A stretch of 11,538 bases of DNA from NCBI GenBank assembly GCA_019347595.1, contig JAHWLA010000066.1, positions 1-11,538 of the forward strand. The letters are read 5' to 3'. Source of the stretch: Actinomycetota bacterium. GTDB taxonomy: Bacteria; Actinomycetota; Acidimicrobiia; Acidimicrobiales; JAHWLA01. The notes under the pieces are model-generated. The model was not told the DNA's origin. It saw nothing but the letters and a program-made list of their open reading frames with translations, and ran no database searches. The translations under genes and the position numbers were made by a program. This document shows, piece after piece, positions 1 to 7,923 of this stretch. Each line of letters starts with the position of its first letter. The stretch's first letter is position 1.

Positions 1-1431
1 GGCGGGGGCGCGGGCGGCGGCCGGGGCGGGCTGAGCGCCGACAAGAGCAAGTGCGCCAAGGACGGCATCCGCCAGCAGGACGTGACGATCACATCGCCGC
101 CGTGCGTGCCCCGGTGGACAGGCCCCAACGGCGGCGCCACCTATCAGGGCGTCGACGAGAAGACAGTCACCGTCCTCCACTACCGCACCGAGGCCAACGC
201 CCAGGTCGACGCCATCCTCCAGACCCAGGGCCTGGCCTCGTCGCCCACAGAGGAGGCGACAGCCCGCGAGGCCTTCGCCAAGTTCTTCGAGAAGCGCTAC
301 GAGTTCTACGGGCGGACAATCAAGTGGGTGTTCCACCAGGGCAAGTGCCGCACCACCCCGCCCGACCTCCCGTGCTACCGCCGAGAAGCCAGGGAGCTCA
401 ACCGAGACGTCAAGCCGTTCGCCGTGTTCTGGATCAACTCCACCGTGCAGGCCGAGTTCTTCGACCAGTGGAGCGAGATGGGCGTGATCAACGTCGGCGG
501 TTGGCACTTCCACAACGACTTCTTCCTCCAGAACCGGCCCTACCACTGGGACGTGTTCATGGACGGCACCCGCACCACACAGAACCTGGCCGACTACTGG
601 TGCAAGAAGCTCCAAGGGAAGAACGCCACCCTGGCGGGCGACCCCACATTCCACACAAAGCGGCGCAAGGTGGGGATCGTCACCCAGAACTACGAGTACA
701 CCAAGCGCAACGCCGTCGACTTCGTGAACGCCGTGCGCGGCGGCATGTGCGGGGAGCCGGGCGACGCGGCCGAACCGGTGTACACCCCGTCCGACATCGG
801 CCAGGCCCAGCAGACGGCGCACACAGCCATGCACAAGCTGAAGGAGGACGGGGTCACGACCGTGGTGTTCCTGTCCGACCCCATCGGGCCCCGCTTCTTC
901 ACCAATGCAGCGACGGCCGACGGCTGGTACCCCGAGCATCTGCTGTCGGGCGCCGGGCTCATCGACTACGACGTGCTGGGCCGCCTGTACGAGCCGTCGC
1001 AGTGGGTGAATGCCTTCGGTCCCGGCCACCTGGCCGAGCCCATTCCCTTCAACCAGAGCGACGCGGCCCGGGCCGCCGCCGACGTGGGCGTCAACCATGT
1101 GTACTCGGGGGCCAACCTGCTGTTCGCCTACATGCACGTGATCGCCGTCCAGGTGCAGATGGCCGGCCCCAACCTCAACCCCAGCAACGTGGAACGAGCC
1201 ATGCTCAGCCTCCCGGCATCGGGCGGGTGGGAGCGGACCAAGAACCCGGCGGCCGTGCTGGTCAAGTGGGGCCCCGGTGACTACACCGCCATCCAGGACT
1301 CCCGGCATGCGTGGTGGGACCCGCGCGCCACATCCAAGATCGACGGCAAGACGGGCGCCTACCGGGCCGTGCAGGGCGGCCGCCGCTGGGAGATCGGCAC
1401 GTGGGGCCCCGAGCCGCTCGTGAAGCAGTGA
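1..1431 (+). CDS. ABC transporter substrate-binding protein, branched-chain amino acid (HAAT) type, 5'-partial
   Basis: Reading frame 1 is open from the first base, so the gene starts upstream of the window and the signal peptide or lipobox is missing; 476 residues are visible. The visible start is a Gly-rich linker (residues 1-10), as is common after the lipid-anchored cysteine of Gram-positive binding proteins. The rest has the look of a two-lobed periplasmic binding protein of the Peripla_BP_6/LivJ type: alternating strands and helices, a lobe beginning near KVGIVTQNYEYTKR, and a motif of the type GVTTVVFLSDP. Six cysteines are visible (the first at residue 18), which is many for this family and suggests disulfides. 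It lies directly before the permease gene and overlaps it by GTGA at 1428-1431, so it should deliver the ligand to that permease outside the membrane. The ligand is unknown; the Liv name reflects family only, since this superfamily also binds amides, urea and aromatic acids. Confidence -1.
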   Translation, partial: GGGAGGGRGGLSADKSKCAKDGIRQQDVTITSPPCVPRWTGPNGGATYQGVDEKTVTVLHYRTEANAQVDAILQTQGLASSPTEEATAREAFAKFFEKRYEFYGRTIKWVFHQGKCRTTPPDLPCYRREARELNRDVKPFAVFWINSTVQAEFFDQWSEMGVINVGGWHFHNDFFLQNRPYHWDVFMDGTRTTQNLADYWCKKLQGKNATLAGDPTFHTKRRKVGIVTQNYEYTKRNAVDFVNAVRGGMCGEPGDAAEPVYTPSDIGQAQQTAHTAMHKLKEDGVTTVVFLSDPIGPRFFTNAATADGWYPEHLLSGAGLIDYDVLGRLYEPSQWVNAFGPGHLAEPIPFNQSDAARAAADVGVNHVYSGANLLFAYMHVIAVQVQMAGPNLNPSNVERAMLSLPASGGWERTKNPAAVLVKWGPGDYTAIQDSRHAWWDPRATSKIDGKTGAYRAVQGGRRWEIGTWGPEPLVKQ

Positions 1432-3743
1432 ACGTCCTCGGGTCCGACAGCAGAACGGTCACAGCCCTCGTCGTGGCCGTGACCGCCCTGCTGTTCGTGG
1501 TGGCGCTCAACGTGGCGCTGCCCGGCAACCTGCCGACCGGGATCGTCCTCTACGGGGCCACCATCGGCGCCCTCTACGGCCTCATCGCCATCGGGCTGAT
1601 CCTCGTGTACCGGGCCAATCAGGTGGTCAACTTCGCCCAGGCCGGGCTGGGGGCCGCGCCCGCGGTGCTGGCCGTGGTGCTGGTGACCGGGAAGGGGTGG
1701 CCCTACCCGGTGGCCCTCCTGGTCCTGGTCCTCGGCACGCTGGCCCTCGGGGCGCTCGTCGAGATCCTCATCGTGCGCCGCTTCGCCCACGCCCCTCGGC
1801 TCATCCTCGCCGTGGTCACCATCGGCTTGGCTCAGTTGTTGGCCTACATCGAGTTCAACGTGCCGGGTTGGGTCACCGGCCAGGTCCTTCCGCCTGCCGA
1901 CTTCCCCACCCCGTTCAGCGGGTGGCGGTTCAAGGTCGGCGGCGTCTTCTTGAAGGGCGACCACGTGGTCGCCGTGCTCGTGGTCGGTGTCGCCGTGGCT
2001 GCGCTCGGCCTGTTCTTCCGCCTCACCCGCATCGGCATCGCCGTACGGGCGTCGGCCGAGAACGCCGAGCGGGCCTCGCTCCTCGGCGTCCCCGTGCGCC
2101 GGGTCTCCACCTTGGTCTGGATGCTGGCCGCGGTGCTCTCCGGGGTCGGCATCTTCCTCCGGGCGCCGCTGGTGGGATTGCCCCTCGGCACGATCACGGG
2201 GCCGACCATCCTGCTCTACGCGCTGGGCGCCGCCATGGTGGCTCGCATGCAGAGCCTGCCCATCGCCTTCGGGGCCGGCCTGGCCATCGGGGCCATGGAC
2301 TTCTCCATGTACTACGCCACCCGCAACTCGGTGCTGGGCGCCGCCATGATGCTGCCGGTCATCCTCATCGCCCTGTTGGTGCAGCGCACACCGGGCGGGC
2401 GGGCCCACGACACCGGCGTGACCACGTGGCGCACCGTCAAGGAGTTCCGCCCCATCCCCGCCGAGCTGCGCAACGTGCGCGAGGTGGTGCTGGGACGCAC
2501 GACGCTGTTCGTCGTGGTGGTGGCGGTGGCCATCGGGCTGCCCTTCATGCTCGGCGAGGTGTACCAAAACGTCGGCTCCGTCCTATTGATCTACGCCATC
2601 ATCGGGGTCTCGCTGGTGGTGCTCACCGGCTGGGCCGGTCAGATCAGCCTGGGGCAGTTCGCCTTCGTGGGGTTGGGCGCGGCGGTGGCGGGTGGGCTGG
2701 CGTCGAACCACCAAGTCGACTTCTTCCTGACCGTCGTCGCCGCCGGTTTGGCGGGTTCGGTGATGGCCGTGCTCGTCGGGCTGCCGGCGCTGCGGGTCCA
2801 GGGGCTTTTCCTGGCCGTCACCACCTTGGCCTTCGCGGGCGCGGCCCAGGCGTTCCTCTTCGACCGTCAGTACTTCCCTTGGCTGCTCCCCGAGTCGAGC
2901 GGCGTGGTGTACCGGCCCCGCATCTACGGCCGCCTCGACACCGGCGACGACCGCGTCTTCTACTACGTGTGCTTGGTCTTCCTCGTGCTGACCGTGATCG
3001 TGGCGCGACAGATCAGGACGAGCCGGTCGGGCCGCATGATGATCGCGGTGCGGGCCAACGCCCGGGCGGCGCAGTCCTACGGCGTCAACCTGTCCGCCAC
3101 CCGCCTGGCGGCATTCGCCATCTCCGGCTTTATGGCGGCGGTGGCCGGTGCGCTGTTCGTCTACGAGCAGGGGGCCTTCGACACCGGGGCGTACCCGGCG
3201 GTCGACAGCATCAAGATGTTCGCCATGACGGTGGTGGGCGGGCTCACCTCGGTCGGCGGGGCCATCGCCGGCGCGACGTACCTGGTCGTGTTCCAGTACT
3301 TCCCCGGCTTCCGCGACATCCGGCTGTTCGACCTGTTGAGCACCGGCTTCGGGCTCATGGTCCTGCTGATGTTCTTCCCCGGCGGCCTGGCCGAGCTCGG
3401 CTTCCGGGCGCGCGACACGTTCCTGCGCTGGGTGGCGGCCCGCAAGGGCATCCACGTGCCCAGCCTGGTGGCCGACTCGTTGCAGGAGTCGGCCGTGGAC
3501 AGCGAGCGCGAGCTGCTGGCCGAGGTCGGCGAGGAGGTCGACGAGGGCCGCCGCCTGCTGGAGCCGGTGGGCGGCGTGGTGGTGTGCCCGCAGTGCGACG
3601 AGCACGTGACGGTCGACCGGGTGCTGGAGCACGAGCACTTCAGGATCGACGCGGCGAGCCGCCGGGCGGCCCGCTCGCGCCGCCGCGCCCGCGCCGTCGC
3701 CGCCGAAGACGAGCTGTTGGTCGTCGAGGAGCTCCGCTCATGA
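1428..3743 (+). CDS. Fused LivH-LivM-type ABC permease with Cys/His-containing cytoplasmic tail
   Basis: The start is GTG 1428, which overlaps the upstream stop as GTGA; this is the junction type used throughout the operon and gives 771 residues. Residues 1 to about 310 are LivH-like, with many membrane helices and the stretch GLILVYRANQVVNFAQ (N68-Q71 at its end). Residues about 350-660 are LivM-like, with the diagnostic GWAGQISLGQ at 401-410. LivH and LivM are normally separate proteins of about 300 residues each that form the membrane channel, so this is a natural fusion of both halves. A tail of about 100 residues follows the last helix. It is acidic first, then carries C720-x2-C723 with H726, H735 and H737, and ends in an Arg-rich segment and an acidic end. 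The tail is not part of standard LivM and could bind a metal, though that is inference. The stop overlaps a short ORF by ATGA at 3740-3743, and the ATPase fusion follows. Confidence -1.
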   Translation: MNVLGSDSRTVTALVVAVTALLFVVALNVALPGNLPTGIVLYGATIGALYGLIAIGLILVYRANQVVNFAQAGLGAAPAVLAVVLVTGKGWPYPVALLVLVLGTLALGALVEILIVRRFAHAPRLILAVVTIGLAQLLAYIEFNVPGWVTGQVLPPADFPTPFSGWRFKVGGVFLKGDHVVAVLVVGVAVAALGLFFRLTRIGIAVRASAENAERASLLGVPVRRVSTLVWMLAAVLSGVGIFLRAPLVGLPLGTITGPTILLYALGAAMVARMQSLPIAFGAGLAIGAMDFSMYYATRNSVLGAAMMLPVILIALLVQRTPGGRAHDTGVTTWRTVKEFRPIPAELRNVREVVLGRTTLFVVVVAVAIGLPFMLGEVYQNVGSVLLIYAIIGVSLVVLTGWAGQISLGQFAFVGLGAAVAGGLASNHQVDFFLTVVAAGLAGSVMAVLVGLPALRVQGLFLAVTTLAFAGAAQAFLFDRQYFPWLLPESSGVVYRPRIYGRLDTGDDRVFYYVCLVFLVLTVIVARQIRTSRSGRMMIAVRANARAAQSYGVNLSATRLAAFAISGFMAAVAGALFVYEQGAFDTGAYPAVDSIKMFAMTVVGGLTSVGGAIAGATYLVVFQYFPGFRDIRLFDLLSTGFGLMVLLMFFPGGLAELGFRARDTFLRWVAARKGIHVPSLVADSLQESAVDSERELLAEVGEEVDEGRRLLEPVGGVVVCPQCDEHVTVDRVLEHEHFRIDAASRRAARSRRRARAVAAEDELLVVEELRS

Positions 3744-3832
3744 CGGCCGAAACCTCGTTCTGGTCCGTAGATCCGGCGCGTGGGCGCCGGATCTACGGAC
3801 CAGAACGGCGGAAGGGCGGGTGGCGGCGGTGA
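3740..3832 (+). CDS. Putative 30-codon coupling ORF across the operon hairpin
   Basis: ATG 3740 overlaps the permease stop as ATGA, and the ORF's own TGA (3830-3832) overlaps GTG 3829, the likely start of the next gene, as GTGA. Nearly its whole length is the perfect inverted repeat at 3756-3807. The 30-residue product begins MTAETSFWSVDPARG, has no recognisable domain and is Arg-rich at the end. The double overlap suggests that ribosomes leaving the permease could translate through the hairpin and reinitiate on the MFS-ATPase gene. Alternatively it is the remains of the original start of that gene, displaced by insertion of the palindrome. It may also be chance. The evidence is purely positional. 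Confidence -1.
   Translation: MTAETSFWSVDPARGRRIYGPERRKGGWRR
3756..3807. repeat. Perfect 24-bp inverted repeat with 4-base loop (palindromic element 1)
   Basis: The left arm is 3756-3779, the loop is GTGG at 3780-3783, and the right arm is 3784-3807. All 24 positions pair. The arms carry TTCTGG on the outer left and CCAGAA on the outer right, as in the palindrome at 8900-8955, while the inner stem sequence differs. There is no T tract after it, so it does not look like a classical Rho-independent terminator. It lies between permease and ATPase genes of one operon, where a stable RNA hairpin could affect translation, mRNA stability or read-through. A REP-like or miniature mobile element is equally possible. 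Confidence -1.
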
Positions 3833-6762
3833 GGGAGCGGTTGCTGCGGCTGACCGGTGGGGCGTCGCCGACGCCGCTGCTCGTCCTGTTCGGGCTCAAC
3901 ATCGTCGACGAGCTCGACCGCGTCGCCTTCGGCGTCCTCACGCCGGAGATCCGCAACGCCTTCGACCTTTCCGACCAGGGCATCGTCGCCATCGGGTCGC
4001 TGGCCGCGGTCATGGCGCTGCTGGCGGCCCTGCCGATCGGGTTTACGGCCGACCGCATGCGCCGGGTACGCCTCTCGGCCGTCGCCGCGGTCGTGTGGGG
4101 GTCGATGGCCGTCCTCACCGGCGTGGCCCCGTTCGTCGCCGTCCTCTTCTTCGCCCGCCTCGGCGCCGGTGTGGGGCGCATTGTCAACGAGCCGGTGCAC
4201 GCCAGCCTCCTGGCCGACTACTACCGGCCCGAGGTCCACCCCCGTGTGTTCGCCCTGCACCGGCTGGCCAACCCCATCGGCCTCGGCTCGGCTGTCGTCA
4301 TCGGGGCGCTGGGGGCGCTGTGGGACTGGCGCGTCGTCTTCGTCGTGCTGGCCGTGCCCACGTTCCTATTGGTGGCCACGCTGGCCAAGCTGCGCGAGCC
4401 GGTGCGGGGCGAGAGTGTCGACCCCGAGTCGGCTGCCGCGGCGTCCGTCATCGAGCCCATCCCCTTCGGCGAGGCGCGGCGGCAGCTCTTCGCCGTCCGC
4501 ACCCTGCGCCGCCTGTGGGCCGCCATCTTCCTGCTCGGCATCGGGGCGCTGACGCTGACCCAGCTCGTCGTCCTGTTCTTCGAGAACGAGTACGGCTTCG
4601 GGCCGCGGGGTCGGGGCTTCGTGGCGTTCACCACGGGGGCGGGCACCGTCCTCGGCCTCTTCGTCGGGCAACGGCTGGCTGCCGCCGCGCTGGCCGCCGG
4701 GCAACCGGCCCGACTGGCCCGGTACAACGGCATGGCGTACACCCTCATCGGCCTCGGCCTGCTGACGATGGCTATCGCCCCGTGGTCGCCCCTGTCGCTC
4801 GCCTGCCTGTTCGCGGCGGGCGTCGGCATCGGCGGGTACCAGCCCAACTACTTTCCGCTCGTCGGCCTGGTGTCGCCGCCTCGCATCCGCACCCAGGGCT
4901 ACGCCTGGGCCATCGTGTACCTCGGCCTGGGCGGGCTGCTGTCGCCGATCATCGCCAGCATCGGCGACTCCGACGCCGGCTACCGGGTCGCCGTCTCCGT
5001 TCTGTCGGCCATCATGGTGGCAGGTGGCGTGTTCGCCTACTCCGCCTTTCGCTTCGTGGCCCGCGACGTGGCCCAGGCAGCCGCCACGTTGGAGACCGCG
5101 GTCCGGCTGCGACGCGAGCTGGCCGAGAGCGGCGAGCAGGCACTGCTCACGTGCCGCGGCGTCGATGTGGCCTACGACTCCGTGCAGGTGTTGTTCGGCG
5201 TCGACCTGGAGATCCGCGAGGGCGAGATCGTCGCCCTCCTCGGGACCAACGGCGCGGGCAAGTCGACGTTGTTGAAAGCCATCAGCGGGGTGGTCGACCC
5301 CATCGGCGGGGCCATCTTCTTCGCGGGCCGCGACATCACCCACGCCGACGCCGTGCAGTCGACCAAGCTGGGCGTCATCCAGATGCCCGGCGGCCGCGGC
5401 GTCTTCCCGACGTTGACGGTGGCCGAGCACTTCACCGTCGCCGCCTGGCTGTTCAAGGAAGAGGCCGACCGGGTGGCGGCGGCCACCGAGGAAGTGCTGG
5501 AGCGCTTCCCGCGGTTGCACGAACGCTGGGACCAGTTGGCAGGGAACCTGTCGGGCGGCGAGCAGCAGATGCTGGCGCTCGGCATGGTGTTCATCGCCCG
5601 GCCGAAGCTGCTGATGATCGACGAGCTGTCGCTCGGCTTGGCGCCCACCATCGTCGAGGAGCTGCTCGACATGGTCCGGCTCATCAACGAGCGCGGCACC
5701 ACGATCATCGTCGTCGAGCAGTCGGTGAACGTGGCGCTCACCCTCGCCCAGCGGGCGTACTTCCTGGAGAAGGGCGAGGTGCGCTTCTCGGGCCCCACCA
5801 CCGAGCTGCTCGAGCGCGGCGACATCCTGCGGTCGGTCTTCCTGGAGGGGGCCGGAGGCCGGGCGCCGCGGCGGAAGGGCGCGGTCGGCGGTGCGATCGA
5901 CCGCACCGCCGAGCCCATCCTGTCGGTGCACTCGCTGTCGAAGCGCTTCGGCGGCATCCGGGCGGTCGACGACGTCACCTTCGGCCTGTGGCGGGGCGAG
6001 ATCCTCGGCCTCATCGGCCCCAACGGCGCGGGCAAGACGTCGGTGTTCGACCTGGTGTCGGGCTTCACCACACCGGACCACGGGCGCATCCGCTTCGAGG
6101 GCGTGGACGTGACCGAGTGGGGGGCCGACCGCCGGGCGCGCGCCGGCCTCGGGCGCAGCTTCCAGGACGCCCGCATCTTCCCCAGCCTCACGGTGGCCGA
6201 GAACCTGGCCATGGGCCTCGAACGTCACCTCGAGGTGCGCGACCACCTGGCTGCCGCCCTCGGGCTGCCTGAATCGAAGAGCCAGGAGGACGACATCGCG
6301 TGGACCGTTCAGGACCTGATCGAGCTCATGAACCTGGGCGCCTTCCGCGACAAGTTCGTCGGCGAGCTGTCGACCGGGAGCCGCCGCATCGTCGACCTGG
6401 CCATGGCGATCGCCCACGACCCGTCGGTACTGATCCTGGACGAGCCGTCGTCGGGCATCGCCCAACGCGAGACTGAGGCGCTGGCGCCCTTGCTGCGCCG
6501 CATCCGGGCCGAGACGGGGTGTGCCATGCTCGTCATCGAGCACGACATGCCGCTCATCACCGAGATCTCCGACCGCATGCTCGCCCTCGAACTGGGTGCC
6601 GTCATCGCCGAGGGCACCCCGCGTGAGGTCGTCTCCGATCCGCACGTCATCGAGTCGTACCTCGGGGGCGACGTCACCGTCGTCAACCGGTCGGGCGCGG
6701 CGGCCGTCGCCGTCAACGGGAACGGCCACGGCCGGCGCCGACGCAAGGCAGTGAAGACATGA
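3829..6762 (+). CDS. Tripartite fusion: MFS transporter domain + LivF-like ATPase + LivG-like ATPase
   Basis: One unbroken frame encodes three domains. Residues 1 to about 415 form an MFS domain with 12 hydrophobic segments and a motif-A-like G-x2-ADR-M-RR-V-R-L at 71-82. Residues about 439-676 are a LivF-like ABC ATPase: Walker A 472-480 (K478), LSGGE 574-578, D598/E599, and Gln631 at the switch position, as in LivF. Residues about 697-945 are a LivG-like ATPase: Walker A 730-738 (K736), signature LSTGS 847-851, D871/E872, switch His905. A short Arg/Gly-rich linker joins the two ATPases. The protein should power the fused permease encoded upstream; the MFS part may transport independently or act as an anchor. 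GTG 3829 was chosen because it overlaps the preceding TGA as GTGA; GTG 3820 in the same frame is an alternative adding three residues. The stop overlaps the next start as ATGA at 6759. The domain calls are secure; the combined function is inference. Confidence -1.
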   Translation: MRERLLRLTGGASPTPLLVLFGLNIVDELDRVAFGVLTPEIRNAFDLSDQGIVAIGSLAAVMALLAALPIGFTADRMRRVRLSAVAAVVWGSMAVLTGVAPFVAVLFFARLGAGVGRIVNEPVHASLLADYYRPEVHPRVFALHRLANPIGLGSAVVIGALGALWDWRVVFVVLAVPTFLLVATLAKLREPVRGESVDPESAAAASVIEPIPFGEARRQLFAVRTLRRLWAAIFLLGIGALTLTQLVVLFFENEYGFGPRGRGFVAFTTGAGTVLGLFVGQRLAAAALAAGQPARLARYNGMAYTLIGLGLLTMAIAPWSPLSLACLFAAGVGIGGYQPNYFPLVGLVSPPRIRTQGYAWAIVYLGLGGLLSPIIASIGDSDAGYRVAVSVLSAIMVAGGVFAYSAFRFVARDVAQAAATLETAVRLRRELAESGEQALLTCRGVDVAYDSVQVLFGVDLEIREGEIVALLGTNGAGKSTLLKAISGVVDPIGGAIFFAGRDITHADAVQSTKLGVIQMPGGRGVFPTLTVAEHFTVAAWLFKEEADRVAAATEEVLERFPRLHERWDQLAGNLSGGEQQMLALGMVFIARPKLLMIDELSLGLAPTIVEELLDMVRLINERGTTIIVVEQSVNVALTLAQRAYFLEKGEVRFSGPTTELLERGDILRSVFLEGAGGRAPRRKGAVGGAIDRTAEPILSVHSLSKRFGGIRAVDDVTFGLWRGEILGLIGPNGAGKTSVFDLVSGFTTPDHGRIRFEGVDVTEWGADRRARAGLGRSFQDARIFPSLTVAENLAMGLERHLEVRDHLAAALGLPESKSQEDDIAWTVQDLIELMNLGAFRDKFVGELSTGSRRIVDLAMAIAHDPSVLILDEPSSGIAQRETEALAPLLRRIRAETGCAMLVIEHDMPLITEISDRMLALELGAVIAEGTPREVVSDPHVIESYLGGDVTVVNRSGAAAVAVNGNGHGRRRRKAVKT

Positions 6763-7880
6763 GGCGGCTGGTGGCGATGGTGGCGGCGGCGTCGCTGTGG
6801 TCGAGCGCCTTCCTGCTGACGGCGCCCGCCCGGGCCGATGCGCCCGACGCCACCGGGTGGTGGGCGAGTTGGGAGACCACGCCGCCGTCCACGCCGACCA
6901 CACTGGGGGCGGTCCCTCTTCCGCCGCCGCCTCCGCAACCCGACGAGACGCGCCTGGTCCCGCCCGGCGGGCTGTACGTCGCCGCCGAACCGAGCAGCGA
7001 GACGCAGCCCCCGCCCGCCCCGGGGGCCGGGGCCCAGCCGCCGGGGACGCCCTACCGACCGGTGGGCGTCTCCGCCGTGCGGTTGGCGGTCGACGACACA
7101 ATGGCGCTCGGCGACCTGGTGCTCGAGATCGACGTCCATCCCCAGAGTGGGCAGCGCAAGGTGCAGGGCACGCCCGCCATCCGTGCCTGCCCGGCGCACT
7201 ACGTGTGGACCCCCGAGGAGGGCGGCCCCATCGAATCGGCCCCGCCTGCCGACTGCTCGACGGGGCTGTCGTTCGCCGTCTTCGCCGAGACCGAGGTCCG
7301 CATCCCCGTGGGCGGCCTGGTGCGCGACGGGATGCTGAACATCGTGCTGGAGCCCATGCCGACCTCGGCATTTCAGGTGGTGTTCAAGAAGCCCACCGAG
7401 GAGAGCATCTCGGTGACCCGCTACCCACGAGCCGACGACGTCCCGGAGGGGTTCGAGGGGTACGTCGGATTCGACGAGGGGCCGGCGTTCGAGTCGGTCG
7501 TGGACACGTCGGGCTCGTTCGGCCTCGGTGAGCTGCCGTTGCCGCTCCCACCCGCCGCGTTCACGCCCTCGTCGCCGCCCGCCGCAGGCCCGTCGCGCGC
7601 GGTCCCCGCCTCGTCGCTGCCGAACGTGCGCCGGTTGCCGGTGCCCTCGCGCACGCCACGGGTGATGGCGGCCATGGTCCTCGTCGGGCTCATGCTGATC
7701 TACCTCGGGCTGCTCCAGACGCCGGGCCGTCTGCCCCGGTTGCTGGGGCCGTTCGCCACCGTGCTGCCCGACCGGCGCGACCCGGCCGCGACACGCCGAC
7801 CGTCGGTCCCAGCAGGGGAGTTGCCGCAGGGCATCGGGCGATTCGCCCGGGTGCGCACAGGCCCGCCGCCCAAGCTCTGA
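6759..7880 (+). CDS. Secreted, C-terminally membrane-anchored protein of unknown family, last gene of transporter operon
   Basis: I do not recognise the family. The 373-residue product has a signal peptide (residues 1 to about 26, two Arg, a hydrophobic core and an Ala-x-Ala-like end), then a Thr-Gly-Trp-Trp motif and a Pro-rich stretch (about 45-110). An exported domain rich in predicted strands follows (about 105-250), with two cysteines, C144 and C166, placed for a disulfide. After a Pro/Ser-rich linker comes one hydrophobic helix (about 303-322) and a basic Pro-rich tail of about 50 residues, presumably cytoplasmic. ATG 6759 overlaps the stop of the MFS-ATPase gene as ATGA, so it is very likely made together with the transporter. 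It may be an extracytoplasmic accessory subunit or a wall-proximal adaptor. That role is inferred from position and topology only. Confidence -1.
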   Translation: MRRLVAMVAAASLWSSAFLLTAPARADAPDATGWWASWETTPPSTPTTLGAVPLPPPPPQPDETRLVPPGGLYVAAEPSSETQPPPAPGAGAQPPGTPYRPVGVSAVRLAVDDTMALGDLVLEIDVHPQSGQRKVQGTPAIRACPAHYVWTPEEGGPIESAPPADCSTGLSFAVFAETEVRIPVGGLVRDGMLNIVLEPMPTSAFQVVFKKPTEESISVTRYPRADDVPEGFEGYVGFDEGPAFESVVDTSGSFGLGELPLPLPPAAFTPSSPPAAGPSRAVPASSLPNVRRLPVPSRTPRVMAAMVLVGLMLIYLGLLQTPGRLPRLLGPFATVLPDRRDPAATRRPSVPAGELPQGIGRFARVRTGPPPKL

Positions 7881-7923
7881 CCGACCTGACTCGATCACGG
7901 CGGGAACGGGTAACACGCGCTGT

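Noticed and set aside
51..1280. 409-codon plus-strand frame overlapping the binding-protein gene
   Set aside because: Its product is Arg/Pro/Gly-rich low-complexity sequence, while frame 1 gives a coherent binding protein ending at the GTGA junction.
3756..3807. Palindrome 1 as a Rho-independent terminator
   Set aside because: No T-rich tract follows, and the downstream gene lacks any visible promoter and is coupled by overlap, so full termination here is unlikely. Partial attenuation remains possible.
4366..7371. Very long minus-strand open frame opposite the MFS-ATPase gene (1001 codons)
   Set aside because: Its translation is rich in Arg, Gly, His and Asp with no domain or membrane pattern, and the opposite strand encodes complete ABC motifs. 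It is an artefact of high GC content; the other long antisense frames (for example 2583-3638 and 9596-11461) were dropped for the same reason.
7881..7923. Possible promoter before the 128-residue gene (GGGAAC and TAACAC at about 7902-7916)
   Set aside because: The boxes are poorly spaced and do not match a standard -35/-10 pair, so I could not support a promoter call.
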